From assembly GCA_001769805.1 (NCBI GenBank), contig MEPO01000022.1, positions 103,736 through 167,735 on the forward strand: a stretch of DNA of 64,000 nt, given 5' to 3'. The stretch is from Bdellovibrionales bacterium GWA1_52_35 (GTDB lineage: Bacteria; Bdellovibrionota; UBA1018). Below the pieces are notes generated by a model. That model saw nothing but the letters and a program-made list of their open reading frames with translations, did no database searches and had not been told where the DNA came from. This document shows, piece by piece, positions 1-9,040 of this stretch (position 1 is its first letter; each line of letters starts with the position of its first letter). A program made the position numbers and the translations under genes.

Positions 1-94
1 AGAACCGACTGCAGAACCGACTGCAGAACCGACTGCAGAACCGACTGCAGAACCGACTGCAGAACCGACTGCAGAACCGACTGCAGAACCGACT
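1..94. repeat. 12-bp tandem repeat, about 7.8 copies
   Basis: The unit AGAACCGACTGC is repeated seven times without change and then ten bases of an eighth copy, after which the pattern breaks. Because the unit is a multiple of three it stays in frame and codes for EPTA repeats. The perfect identity of copies suggests recent expansion or ongoing slippage. The array runs off the left edge, so its full length is unknown. Confidence 0.95.
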
Positions 95-169
95 CCGGAG
101 CCAGATCCGACCTATACGCCTCCGCCCTGCTACGGCCCTGGCTGTGGTGGTGGGTTACTGGGAGTGTAA
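2..169 (+). CDS. C-terminus of a protein with EPTA tetrapeptide repeats (5' partial)
   Basis: The reading frame is open from the first bases of the window and stops with TAA at 167-169. It begins with about seven Glu-Pro-Thr-Ala repeats, continues through a Pro/Asp-rich stretch, and ends in a Gly- and Cys-containing tail (PPPCYGPGCGGGLLGV). Such low-complexity Pro/Thr-rich segments usually act as extended linkers or cell-wall-spanning stalks in exported proteins, but no signal peptide or domain is visible because the start lies outside the window. A strong terminator follows 33 bases downstream, so this is the last gene of its transcript. Function unknown. Confidence 0.7.
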   Translation, partial: EPTAEPTAEPTAEPTAEPTAEPTAEPTAEPTPEPDPTYTPPPCYGPGCGGGLLGV

Positions 170-201
170 TCTCAAGCCAGGTCTAATTCAGCCCTCCTTG
201 T

Positions 202-239
202 GAGAAGCTCATCGGAAACGATGGGCTTCTCTCTTTTTT
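202..239 (+). terminator. Rho-independent terminator
   Basis: A 13-bp stem (202-214 pairing with 219-231, one G-T wobble) encloses a GAAA tetraloop at 215-218 and is followed by a T-rich tract at 232-239. It lies just downstream of the EPTA-repeat gene and has all the marks of an intrinsic terminator. Confidence 0.9.
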
Positions 240-336
240 GGCCTTTTGGGGTTCACAGTAAGAGGGGTTGGTTTGTTAAGGCGGGCAGCCTTCTTCGGAA
301 CCCTGGGGGGCTAGGCCAGGGGAGTTGATAAAAGCA

Positions 337-365
337 TTGCAGGGAAAGCCAGAGTGTCATAAAAA
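337..365 (+). promoter_or_regulatory. Possible sigma-70 promoter for the LuxR-type regulator
   Basis: A TTGCAG box at 337-342 and a TAAAAA box at 360-365 are separated by 17 bases, about 100 bases upstream of the regulator start. The match to consensus is only moderate, so this is a tentative call. The rest of 240-450 shows no gene; a 63-residue minus-strand frame there has no support. Confidence 0.3.
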
Positions 366-465
366 ACCAGGACAACAGATTTGTGGCGACAATGGTTCTC
401 AGATGAACCGAGTGCTTCCGTAGCCGGGCCGTTGGGAGTGCCAACGTGAATTGAGGAATTTAATC

Positions 466-978
466 ATGGAAAGTGTCCTGAAAAAGCTTTTTGGTCCTGC
501 CGGCAAAATAGGACTTTGTGTCAAAGATGCCCGGCGCAAAGTTGTCTACCAGAACGACATCAGCAAAGAGTTTTGCGGTGACCAGTTTTCGGTAGCCTGC
601 AAAAAAGGTTGTATGGAGTTTTACGTTTGCAATGAGGCCTGTCCTTCTCGTGCCGAGGGTGCCCAGCTTTACGCAAATAAAACGATCAAAGACAAGTACG
701 TCGACATGGTGCTGCTCAATGACGGTGAGAACATTATCACCCTGGTTTATCCGGTAACGGACAAGCACAGTCGTGAGCTCGAATATTTTAAAGACAAAGG
801 ACTTTCCAAGCGCGAATACGAGATTGTCGAGATGGTTGTCCGCGGGATGACAAATTCGGAAATCGTAAAGAATCTCACTATTTCAAAAGCAACCCTCAAG
901 ACACACTTGAACAATATTTATAAGAAACTCCCTGCTGAGAGTCGGCTTGGATTTCGCCGTCGGGCGATGTTGAGTTAG
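466..978 (+). CDS. LuxR-family regulator with an N-terminal cysteine-rich sensor-like domain
   Basis: The C-terminal third (about residues 115-165) is a LuxR/NarL-type helix-turn-helix: SKREYEIVEMVVRGMTNSEI followed by SKATLKTHLNNIYKKL, the usual recognition-helix pattern. The N-terminal part has a PAS-like opening (GKIGLCVKDARRKVVYQND) and six cysteines at residues 18, 37, 45, 49, 55 and 59, most of them clustered. That pattern suggests a bound metal, Fe-S cluster or redox-active thiols, which is an inference. There is no receiver domain, so it is not a classical response regulator. The ATG at 466 is preferred over the TTG at 451 because GAGGA at 453-457 sits 8 bases upstream. It stands alone, so its targets cannot be read from context. 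Confidence 0.75.
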   Translation: MESVLKKLFGPAGKIGLCVKDARRKVVYQNDISKEFCGDQFSVACKKGCMEFYVCNEACPSRAEGAQLYANKTIKDKYVDMVLLNDGENIITLVYPVTDKHSRELEYFKDKGLSKREYEIVEMVVRGMTNSEIVKNLTISKATLKTHLNNIYKKLPAESRLGFRRRAMLS

Positions 979-1212
979 GCTGCGAAGCGCAGTCACAATT
1001 CGGATAAAGCTCGGCCAACCGTTCCTACTGAGATCTTCCACTTCGCCTGGCCGACTTCGGTCGCGTGCATCGTTGTGAAAAGGTCGGCGTTACCGCCGGC
1101 CTCACGAAGTTGAAATCACCAAAGTCGCCGAGATGATCACAAAAATTACAAGATTTTCGGATGGTGGCGCAACACCGTTAAACCGGATAGAATCTGAGGA
1201 AGAGGTCTTGTT
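979..1212. other. Intergenic region with no recognised gene
   Basis: About 230 bases between the regulator and the caspase-like gene. I see no convincing reading frame, terminator or promoter. A purine-rich stretch near 1196-1206 serves as ribosome binding site for the next gene. Confidence 0.5.
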
Positions 1213-2607
1213 TTGAAACCTTTATTCCTGACTTCATTCTTTGCCAACGTTTGTTTTGGATTTTGTACTCTCAGCCTTTTGGGTTCCCTGCCCTCGCAAG
1301 CGGCGCGCCATGCCCTGTTCCTCGGCGCCGGCGGTGAACCTGCAGAGAAGGCGACCACTATTTTTGATGATATCCTAAAACCGGCAGGCAAGGCTCTCAA
1401 AGCAGCGGGCTATCAGACTCAGGCTCTGGTGAATGGCGGCCACTCGGAAACCGAAAGCAAGGCCTCCAAAGCCTTTGACGGACAGCGCCGGGATTTTACC
1501 GCTGACGCGGCCAGGGCTTCGATAAAAAATTATGTCACTGCCATCCAAAGCGGCAAGATCCGCGAAGGCGATCAACTCCTCGTCGTGGTTGATACTCACG
1601 GCGCACCGGCTAGTGCAGGCACCCAATCCCATCAAGTGGCTGCCCGTGGCGCCAATTTCAACATGGACGAATTGATCGCCCTCCGTGAAGCGGCCGAAGC
1701 CGGAAAAGTGAAACTCGCGATTCTGGACTTCTCCTGTTACTCCGGCAACTCACTCAAATTGGCGTCTGACAAAACTTGTGTGGTCACCGGATCCGGGGAA
1801 CTGCCTGGTACCACCGGTTATGCTGAAGCGTTTTTAAAAGCAGCCCAGTCCGGCCGCAATTTGGAAGACATTTTTTTGCGGGCACGCAGAGAAGACAAGT
1901 ACATGTCGACTCCTGAGATTTCGACTCCGGCAGGCCGAGAGACCATGGAAATTCTCAAATTTTTGTCCCGCAATATGGTTTATACCGAATCAGGCGTTGC
2001 AGGTGGTGTCATGGCGAACGATGTAACTCGCTCCCTCGAGCCTTACCTGCGGCAGTGCTCAGGTTGCACCCTGAGACAGATTGGCGATTCCCTGAGCAAG
2101 CCCGCGACTGACCTGGTGGATGTCTTAAGAGGAACTTACGGCATCTCACGCTATGATATGTTTTTTCTCAAAATGGCAATCCGAGATCACGAAGCAAAAT
2201 TGAGCAAGCTTGCGGATATTCGATCTCAGCTCCATGCCCTCGAAACCAGAACCGTCAGCGTGGGAGGAATCCAGTTCCCCTGGGCTGCCCTTGCGGATGC
2301 AAATTCCATCAATCGCCAAACCATTTATCATTACTATTTAAAGTCCGAACATGCCGGTAATCAGAACTTTTTTGACCAGGCCACGAAACAGCTTCCACAT
2401 CTGGCAGCGGCAGCTGCAAAGCTGGAAGATGAAGAACCCGAGTATTCCCGTTATCTCGCCCTGCAAAACAGTTTTGATCGTACTCAACGGGCCATGCGCT
2501 TTGAAGCGAAACAGGTAGCGGTGGGCGAAGGAACGCTTTATCAAAGCATCTATCAAAAAGTTCTTTTGGAGCATCCGGACTCCGCGTGCAAAGGATTTGA
2601 ATTTTGA
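1213..2607 (+). CDS. Secreted caspase-like (clan CD) cysteine peptidase
   Basis: A 464-residue protein with a signal peptide (hydrophobic to about residue 25, cleavage likely near SQAARHA). The caspase-fold signatures are visible: a beta-strand ending in VVDTHG with candidate catalytic His129, and ILDFSCYSG with candidate catalytic Cys175, the same spacing and context as the His-Gly and DxCxSG motifs of metacaspase/C13-C14 families. The remaining 250 residues are mostly helical and unassigned. Start is TTG with AGGAAGAGG just upstream; no better ATG exists in frame. It overlaps the next gene by 4 bases, so the pair is probably translated together. Substrate unknown; it should act in the periplasm or outside the cell. 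Confidence 0.7.
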   Translation: MKPLFLTSFFANVCFGFCTLSLLGSLPSQAARHALFLGAGGEPAEKATTIFDDILKPAGKALKAAGYQTQALVNGGHSETESKASKAFDGQRRDFTADAARASIKNYVTAIQSGKIREGDQLLVVVDTHGAPASAGTQSHQVAARGANFNMDELIALREAAEAGKVKLAILDFSCYSGNSLKLASDKTCVVTGSGELPGTTGYAEAFLKAAQSGRNLEDIFLRARREDKYMSTPEISTPAGRETMEILKFLSRNMVYTESGVAGGVMANDVTRSLEPYLRQCSGCTLRQIGDSLSKPATDLVDVLRGTYGISRYDMFFLKMAIRDHEAKLSKLADIRSQLHALETRTVSVGGIQFPWAALADANSINRQTIYHYYLKSEHAGNQNFFDQATKQLPHLAAAAAKLEDEEPEYSRYLALQNSFDRTQRAMRFEAKQVAVGEGTLYQSIYQKVLLEHPDSACKGFEF

Positions 2608-3002
2608 AACACCTTCATTTTGTTCCAATGTCTCCGTTTTTGTTATTTTTCCTTTCCACGGCTCTGGCTCAGGCTCCCGAGATTTCAGCCGTACCCAATC
2701 AATGCGGCCAGTTTAGGGTTTCCGGAACGCTTGCCCTGATCGAGGGCGTGCCCTCACTTCAAGTTCATTCGAGTACTCAGAGCGAAACCGTCCTAATACT
2801 GCAACTGAATGATACTCCGAGGGCCCGAGAGGCCGGCCTGCGGATGCCGGCACTGCTTGCGCAAAGAGTGGAGATATCCGGCACGGTTACTTCTCGCATC
2901 CAAAACCAACGGGGACAACTGAGGCTGGACACTCTTCAGCGGGCCAATCCCAAAAACCCGGAAGGTTTCACCATGGTCAAAGCCCAACTCTGTCAGCCAT
3001 AG
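2604..3002 (+). CDS. Small secreted protein, possibly OB-fold, coupled to the caspase-like protein
   Basis: 132 residues with a signal peptide ending near ALAQA. The mature part alternates beta-strands (FRVSGTLALIEGVPSLQVHS, LLAQRVEISGTVTSRIQ, GQLRLDTLQ) in a pattern like periplasmic OB-fold proteins, with two Cys residues (about 34 and 130) that could form a disulfide. Its TTG start overlaps the TGA of the caspase-like gene, which argues that the two act together, for example as a peptidase and its inhibitor or partner. That is only inferred from coupling. No family was recognised with certainty. Confidence 0.6.
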   Translation: MKHLHFVPMSPFLLFFLSTALAQAPEISAVPNQCGQFRVSGTLALIEGVPSLQVHSSTQSETVLILQLNDTPRAREAGLRMPALLAQRVEISGTVTSRIQNQRGQLRLDTLQRANPKNPEGFTMVKAQLCQP

Positions 3003-3015
3003 CTGGTCTGGGCAA

Positions 3016-3060
3016 TGCCAAGGTTTGGCACGGTCCTGAGCTGAACTTGCGTGCCTCAGG
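3016..3060. terminator. Inverted repeats between convergent genes
   Basis: Two short hairpins lie in the 72-base space between the small secreted gene and the 3' end of tyrosine phenol-lyase: TGCCAA-GGT-TTGGCA at 3016-3030 and CCTGAG/CTCAGG at 3035-3040 and 3055-3060. Neither has a T-tract, so they are only weak candidates for a bidirectional terminator. Confidence 0.25.
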
Positions 3061-3074
3061 CTGGAAAGGCAGTT

Positions 3075-4550
<1,476 letters not shown>

Positions 4551-4592
4551 CTAAAAGCGATTGCAAGAGCGCCCCCGGGCGGGGTATGTCTG

Positions 4593-6284
4593 ATGCCCAT
4601 GGCACAGAAATTCGCGTTCACGATGGTCGGCGTTGGTAAGATTTATCCTCCGAACAAGCAGGTCCTCCGGGATATCTATTTGTCCTTTTATTACGGCGCC
4701 AAGATCGGTGTCCTCGGCCTGAACGGCTCAGGAAAATCAACCCTGATGAAGATCATGGCGGGCGTCGAAAAGAACTTTAACGGCGAGGCCCACCCCAGCG
4801 ATGGAATCACTGTCGGTTATCTGCAACAGGAGCCTGAACTGGATGATTCCAAAACGGTCCGGGACAACGTGCTTTCGGGTATGGGTCCGATCGTCAAATG
4901 GTTGAAGCGTTTTGAGGAAATCGGCGGGCTTTTCTCTGACCCGGATCTCGATCCCAACAAGATGGACAAGCTGCTGAGTGAGCAGGCGGATCTCCAGGAA
5001 AAAATCGAACACGCCAATGGCTGGGACCTTGACCGCACTCTGGATATCGCGATGGATGCCCTGAGGCTTCCTCCCGGAGACGTACAGGTCAAAAATCTTT
5101 CTGGCGGTGAGCGCAGGCGGGTTGCCTTGTGCCGCCTCCTTTTGCAGAAGCCTGACATTCTTTTGCTCGACGAACCGACCAATCACCTGGATGCCGAGTC
5201 GGTGGGCTGGCTTGAGCAGTTTTTGAAAAATTACGCCGGAACCGTTGTAGCCGTCACCCATGATCGTTACTTCCTGGACAATATCGCGGGCTGGATTCTG
5301 GAACTGGACCGCGGACACGGCATTCCCTGGGAAGGTAACTATTCTTCCTGGCTGGACCAGAAACAGAAACGCCTGGTTCTCGAAGAAAAGACCGAGACCA
5401 AACGCCAGAAGACCCTCGAGCGCGAACTCGAGTGGATCCGCATGAGTCCGCGGGCACGCCAGGCCAAGAGCAAAGCGCGTATCACTGCTTACGAAAATTT
5501 ACTGGCTGAAGATTCGATCAAGCGCAACGAAGAGATGGAAATCTACATTCCGCCAGGTCCAAGGCTGGGTAATGTTGTCATCGAAACCGATGGTCTGAAA
5601 AAAGCGTATGGCGAAAAAATTCTTTTTGACGATCTCTCGTTCAAGTTGAAACCCGGCAGTATCGTCGGTGTGATTGGCGGCAATGGTGTGGGTAAAACGA
5701 CCCTCTTCCGTCTCATCACAGGCCAGGAAAAGCCGGATGCCGGCGCGATCCGCCTGGGAGATACCGTGAAGCTCGCCTATGTCGACCAGTCTCGCGATCT
5801 GCTGGATCCCGAAAAGTCGGTCTGGGAAACAATTTCGGACGGCAAAAACGAAGTGATCATGCTTGGCAACCGTGAAGTCCAGTCCCGGGCCTACTGCGCC
5901 CGGTTCAATTTCACGGGGGGGGATCAGCAGAAGAAAGTCAGCATGCTCTCCGGCGGTGAACGCAACCGCGTGCATCTGGCGAAAATCCTGAAGTCCGGCG
6001 GCAACGTTCTGCTGCTCGACGAACCGACCAACGATCTCGATGTCAATACCCTGCGCGCGCTCGAAGAGGCGCTCCTGAACTTCGCCGGCTGTGCCGTGGT
6101 CATCAGCCATGATCGCTGGTTCCTGGACCGGATCTGCACTCACATCATGGCCTTTGAAGATGAAGGCAGGATTGAACTCTTTGAGGGCAACTTCCAGGAA
6201 TACGAAGAAGACAAGAAGAAACGCCTGGGCGCTGAATCGGTACAGCCTCATCGGGTCAAATACAAGAAGCTGACTCACGAGTGA
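4593..6284 (+). CDS. ettA: ABC-F translation factor EttA
   Basis: A 563-residue protein with two ABC ATPase domains and no membrane segment: Walker A GLNGSGKST, signature LSGGERRRVAL and Walker B LLLDEPTNHLD in the first, and GGNGVGKTT, LSGGERNRVHL and LLLDEPTNDLD in the second. The linker between them (about residues 245-320) is the charged P-site tRNA-interaction motif of ABC-F proteins. N-terminal residues (FTMVGVGKIYPPNKQVLRDI) match EttA, which binds the ribosomal E site and gates the first elongation step according to the ADP/ATP ratio. The length fits EttA (about 555). ATG 4593 has better spacing to the GGGCGGGG ahead of it; ATG 4599 would give the shorter MAQ start typical of the family. 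Confidence 0.93.
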   Translation: MPMAQKFAFTMVGVGKIYPPNKQVLRDIYLSFYYGAKIGVLGLNGSGKSTLMKIMAGVEKNFNGEAHPSDGITVGYLQQEPELDDSKTVRDNVLSGMGPIVKWLKRFEEIGGLFSDPDLDPNKMDKLLSEQADLQEKIEHANGWDLDRTLDIAMDALRLPPGDVQVKNLSGGERRRVALCRLLLQKPDILLLDEPTNHLDAESVGWLEQFLKNYAGTVVAVTHDRYFLDNIAGWILELDRGHGIPWEGNYSSWLDQKQKRLVLEEKTETKRQKTLERELEWIRMSPRARQAKSKARITAYENLLAEDSIKRNEEMEIYIPPGPRLGNVVIETDGLKKAYGEKILFDDLSFKLKPGSIVGVIGGNGVGKTTLFRLITGQEKPDAGAIRLGDTVKLAYVDQSRDLLDPEKSVWETISDGKNEVIMLGNREVQSRAYCARFNFTGGDQQKKVSMLSGGERNRVHLAKILKSGGNVLLLDEPTNDLDVNTLRALEEALLNFAGCAVVISHDRWFLDRICTHIMAFEDEGRIELFEGNFQEYEEDKKKRLGAESVQPHRVKYKKLTHE

Positions 6285-6430
6285 GGTGAGCGGGCCGCGT
6301 TATGTTTGGTTTTGTTCGCTGTTTTTACAAAGGTTTTCAAGAATAATTCTCTCGCTTAAAAGTTCCTAAAGGATTCAACCGGAATCGTCGAAAAGCAATC
6401 GAGGCACAACGTGCACCGGAGCGAGGATCA

Positions 6431-8410
6431 ATGGACGATTTTGAAAAAGAGTTGAAATCAGGGTTTCTGGATGAAGCCGCGCAATTGCTGGCAGATGCCG
6501 AGCAATGTTTCTTGAATCTCGAATCTGCGGCTGACGATCCTTCAATTGTGGAAAAGCTCTTCCGGTTGGCTCACAACCTCAAGGGCAGCGCAAGGGCGGT
6601 CGGCTTTGGTGATATCGCGGAATTCACCCATCAGCTCGAGAGCCTCCTTCTCAAGATTAAGAACAAGGAAATCGCGATTCAGGCCTCCAACGTCACTTTG
6701 CTACTCAAGTGTAATGACCACCTGGTGCGAATGGTTGATCTGCTCAAGGCCGACATGAACGCCCGGGTCGACAGTTCTGAGCTTTTGGCGGAAATTGGTC
6801 GCCATTTGAGTGGTGATGCCGAATCCACAGAGGAAGTTGTGTCGGCCACTCCCGAACAAACCCAAATAGCGGCGCAAGCAGCTGAACAGGCCGTTGAAGA
6901 TGCGGTACAGCAAGCTCTGGACGAAGCCCTCGAAGCCGCGAACTCGGAAGTGGCAGCCGTAGTCGAAGGAGTGGTCGAAGATATCATTCCCAGCGATGAG
7001 CCGGCGTACCCTTCAGCCGACCAATTTGCCGATCTTTCCAAAATGGTGGATGAATCGCTGAAAGAGTCACCTGCCGCAGCCGTCAATAATGTCTTGGAGT
7101 TGCCGAGAAAAGAACCGGTGCAGGCACCGGCAGCAGTTTCGGCCTCTGCTCCATCACCTGTCTCAGGGACTGCACAGAGTGCGCCGCCTGCTCAACAGGA
7201 CGAAAGCATCCGGGTCAGCCTCAAGCGCCTGGAGCGCCTGATGAACAACGTCGGGGAACTCGTGATTCTTCAGGCGGTCTTGAACCAGCAGAAGCATCAG
7301 GTGCAATCCGTACTCATTCAAAAGACGATTGACCAGCTTGCGAAGATCACCAAGGACATCCAGGATATCTCGATGAGTCTCCGGATGGTTCCGCTCAAGC
7401 AGACCTTCCAGAAGATGCAGCGGATTGTCCGGGATACTTCAATGGCTCTGAACAAGGACGTCCGGTTGGACATCACCGGTGAAGAGACCGAGCTTGACAA
7501 GATCGTGCTCGAACAGATCGGTGATCCTTTGGTGCATCTGGTGCGCAATGCGGTTGATCATGGCCTGGAAACCACCGAAGAACGCCTGGCGGCGGGCAAA
7601 CCTGCGCAAGGTGTTGTGAGCCTGAATGCTTTCCACCGTGGCAGTCATATTGTTCTGGAAGTGAAAGAAGACGGCCGCGGTCTCGATGCTAAGAAGCTGA
7701 CGGCCAAGGCGCTTGAAAAGGGCATCGTCAAACCCGGTCAGATTTTGACCGATGAGCAGGCTTACCAGCTGATTTTTGCTTCGGGCTTTTCAACCAAAAC
7801 ACAGATTACGGACATTTCGGGCCGAGGCGTCGGAATGGATGTCGTGCGGAGTAATATCGCGGCCCTCCAGGGCGAAATTCAGGTGGAAACCGAGCCCGGC
7901 AAAGGCACTACTTTCCGCGTGTTGCTGCCCCTGACCTTGTCGATCATCGACGGGATGGTCGTGCAGACCGGTGAGGAGCGCTATGTCGTTCCGATCGCAC
8001 AGGTCCACGAATCGGTCCAGCCCGAGCAGATGGACGTGCACCATGTATCGGGAATGGGCGATATTCTGAGCCTTCGTGGGGAAAATCTTCCGCTCTTCCG
8101 GCTTGCCCAGGTGCTGGGACGGAAAACTCCGGTTGCGCAGAAGGCTGACAGTGCCGGCGCCGTATCGGCCTGGAATGGAATCGCCATCGTCGTGCGTACC
8201 GGGAAGAACCCGTTTGCGATTTTCGTGGATGACATTATCGGCCACCAGCAGGTGGTCATCAAAAGATTGGGCAATGAGGTCCAAAATATAAAAGGAATCA
8301 GTGGCGGGGCCATTTTGGGCGATGGACGTGCCGCATTGATTCTGGATTTTACAGAACTGGTAAGTCGGACGGCAATGAAGTCTCCGGCTGCCTTAAAAGG
8401 AGTAGCTTAA
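6431..8410 (+). CDS. cheA: Chemotaxis sensor histidine kinase CheA
   Basis: 659 residues. P1 Hpt domain with FRLAHNLKGSARAVGF, phospho-acceptor His48; then about 150 residues of Ala/Glu/Pro-rich linker where a CheY-binding P2 domain would normally lie; P3 dimerisation helices from about residue 258 (VSLKRLERLMNNVGELVI); P4 kinase domain with NAVDHGLE, DGRGLD and GRGVGMDVV ATP-lid motifs; and a C-terminal P5 CheW-like domain. P2 is not recognisable, which fits a system with no separate CheY nearby. It autophosphorylates in complex with CheW and the receptor. First gene of the chemotaxis operon; cheW starts directly after its stop. Confidence 0.95.
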   Translation: MDDFEKELKSGFLDEAAQLLADAEQCFLNLESAADDPSIVEKLFRLAHNLKGSARAVGFGDIAEFTHQLESLLLKIKNKEIAIQASNVTLLLKCNDHLVRMVDLLKADMNARVDSSELLAEIGRHLSGDAESTEEVVSATPEQTQIAAQAAEQAVEDAVQQALDEALEAANSEVAAVVEGVVEDIIPSDEPAYPSADQFADLSKMVDESLKESPAAAVNNVLELPRKEPVQAPAAVSASAPSPVSGTAQSAPPAQQDESIRVSLKRLERLMNNVGELVILQAVLNQQKHQVQSVLIQKTIDQLAKITKDIQDISMSLRMVPLKQTFQKMQRIVRDTSMALNKDVRLDITGEETELDKIVLEQIGDPLVHLVRNAVDHGLETTEERLAAGKPAQGVVSLNAFHRGSHIVLEVKEDGRGLDAKKLTAKALEKGIVKPGQILTDEQAYQLIFASGFSTKTQITDISGRGVGMDVVRSNIAALQGEIQVETEPGKGTTFRVLLPLTLSIIDGMVVQTGEERYVVPIAQVHESVQPEQMDVHHVSGMGDILSLRGENLPLFRLAQVLGRKTPVAQKADSAGAVSAWNGIAIVVRTGKNPFAIFVDDIIGHQQVVIKRLGNEVQNIKGISGGAILGDGRAALILDFTELVSRTAMKSPAALKGVA

Positions 8411-8411
8411 A

Positions 8412-8930
8412 ATGAGTGATCATCAGGAAAAATTTGCGGGTAAGGAAAAGAACCGATCTCAATCCCAGAGGTACTTGAACTTCGGTCTTGGGCCGGAAGA
8501 ATACGCCATTTCCCTGCAAGCCGTGAAGGAAGTCATCGCGGTTCCGGAAATCACGCCGGTGCCGTATACTCCTTCTCATTTTCTGGGCATCATGAACCTG
8601 CGCGGGCAGGTGATTTCGGTCATTGATCTGCGACTCAAATTCGCAATCAAAGCCGATAGCACTCCTGAAACCGCCGTGATCATCGTTGATCTGAAGGACC
8701 ATTCCCTCGGCATGATCGTGAGCTCGGTTAACAGTGTTTTGGCTCTGGATGAAGCGGATGTGAGTCCCAAGCCGGAAATTCACAGCAGCAAAAATACGGA
8801 TTACATCACTGGGGTCGCCAAGAAGGACAAAAAGCTCGTTCTTCTTCTCGATATCGCGAAGGCCCTCAGTGCCGAAGAGCATGCGGCGATTAATCGGGCC
8901 ACGGCTCAGCCGGCAAAAAAAGCCGCTTGA
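8412..8930 (+). CDS. cheW: Chemotaxis coupling protein CheW
   Basis: 172 residues forming one CheW-like SH3-type domain (YLNFGLGPEEYAISLQAVKE at the start; FLGIMNLRGQVISVIDLR, the typical RG core). It bridges CheA to chemoreceptors in the cytoplasm. The first about 25 residues are polar and probably disordered, and the tail is Ala/Lys-rich. It begins one base after the cheA stop, so the two are co-translated. Confidence 0.94.
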   Translation: MSDHQEKFAGKEKNRSQSQRYLNFGLGPEEYAISLQAVKEVIAVPEITPVPYTPSHFLGIMNLRGQVISVIDLRLKFAIKADSTPETAVIIVDLKDHSLGMIVSSVNSVLALDEADVSPKPEIHSSKNTDYITGVAKKDKKLVLLLDIAKALSAEEHAAINRATAQPAKKAA

Positions 8931-8961
8931 TCCCGGATTACGAGGTTTGAGAATTGCAGAG

Positions 8962-8990
8962 CTGGCTTTTCGAGCAGCAAGCGCTATATT
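8962..8990 (+). promoter_or_regulatory. Possible internal promoter before the chemoreceptor gene
   Basis: A good TATATT box at 8985-8990 is preceded at 17 bases by a weak CTGGCT box at 8962-8967. It lies in the only gap of note in the chemotaxis operon (83 bases). The -35 match is poor, so this is tentative. Confidence 0.3.
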
Positions 8991-9040
8991 TAATTAGTAC
9001 CTAGAAATTAAATATGATTCGAAAAGGGATTTCCGCAGTC

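Noticed and set aside
253-444. 63-residue minus-strand frame upstream of the LuxR-type gene
   Set aside because: No ribosome binding site, odd composition and overlaps the likely promoter of the regulator.
2604-3002. Toxin-antitoxin or immunity protein for the caspase-like gene
   Set aside because: The small protein has a signal peptide and no antitoxin motif; only the coupling supports a partnership.
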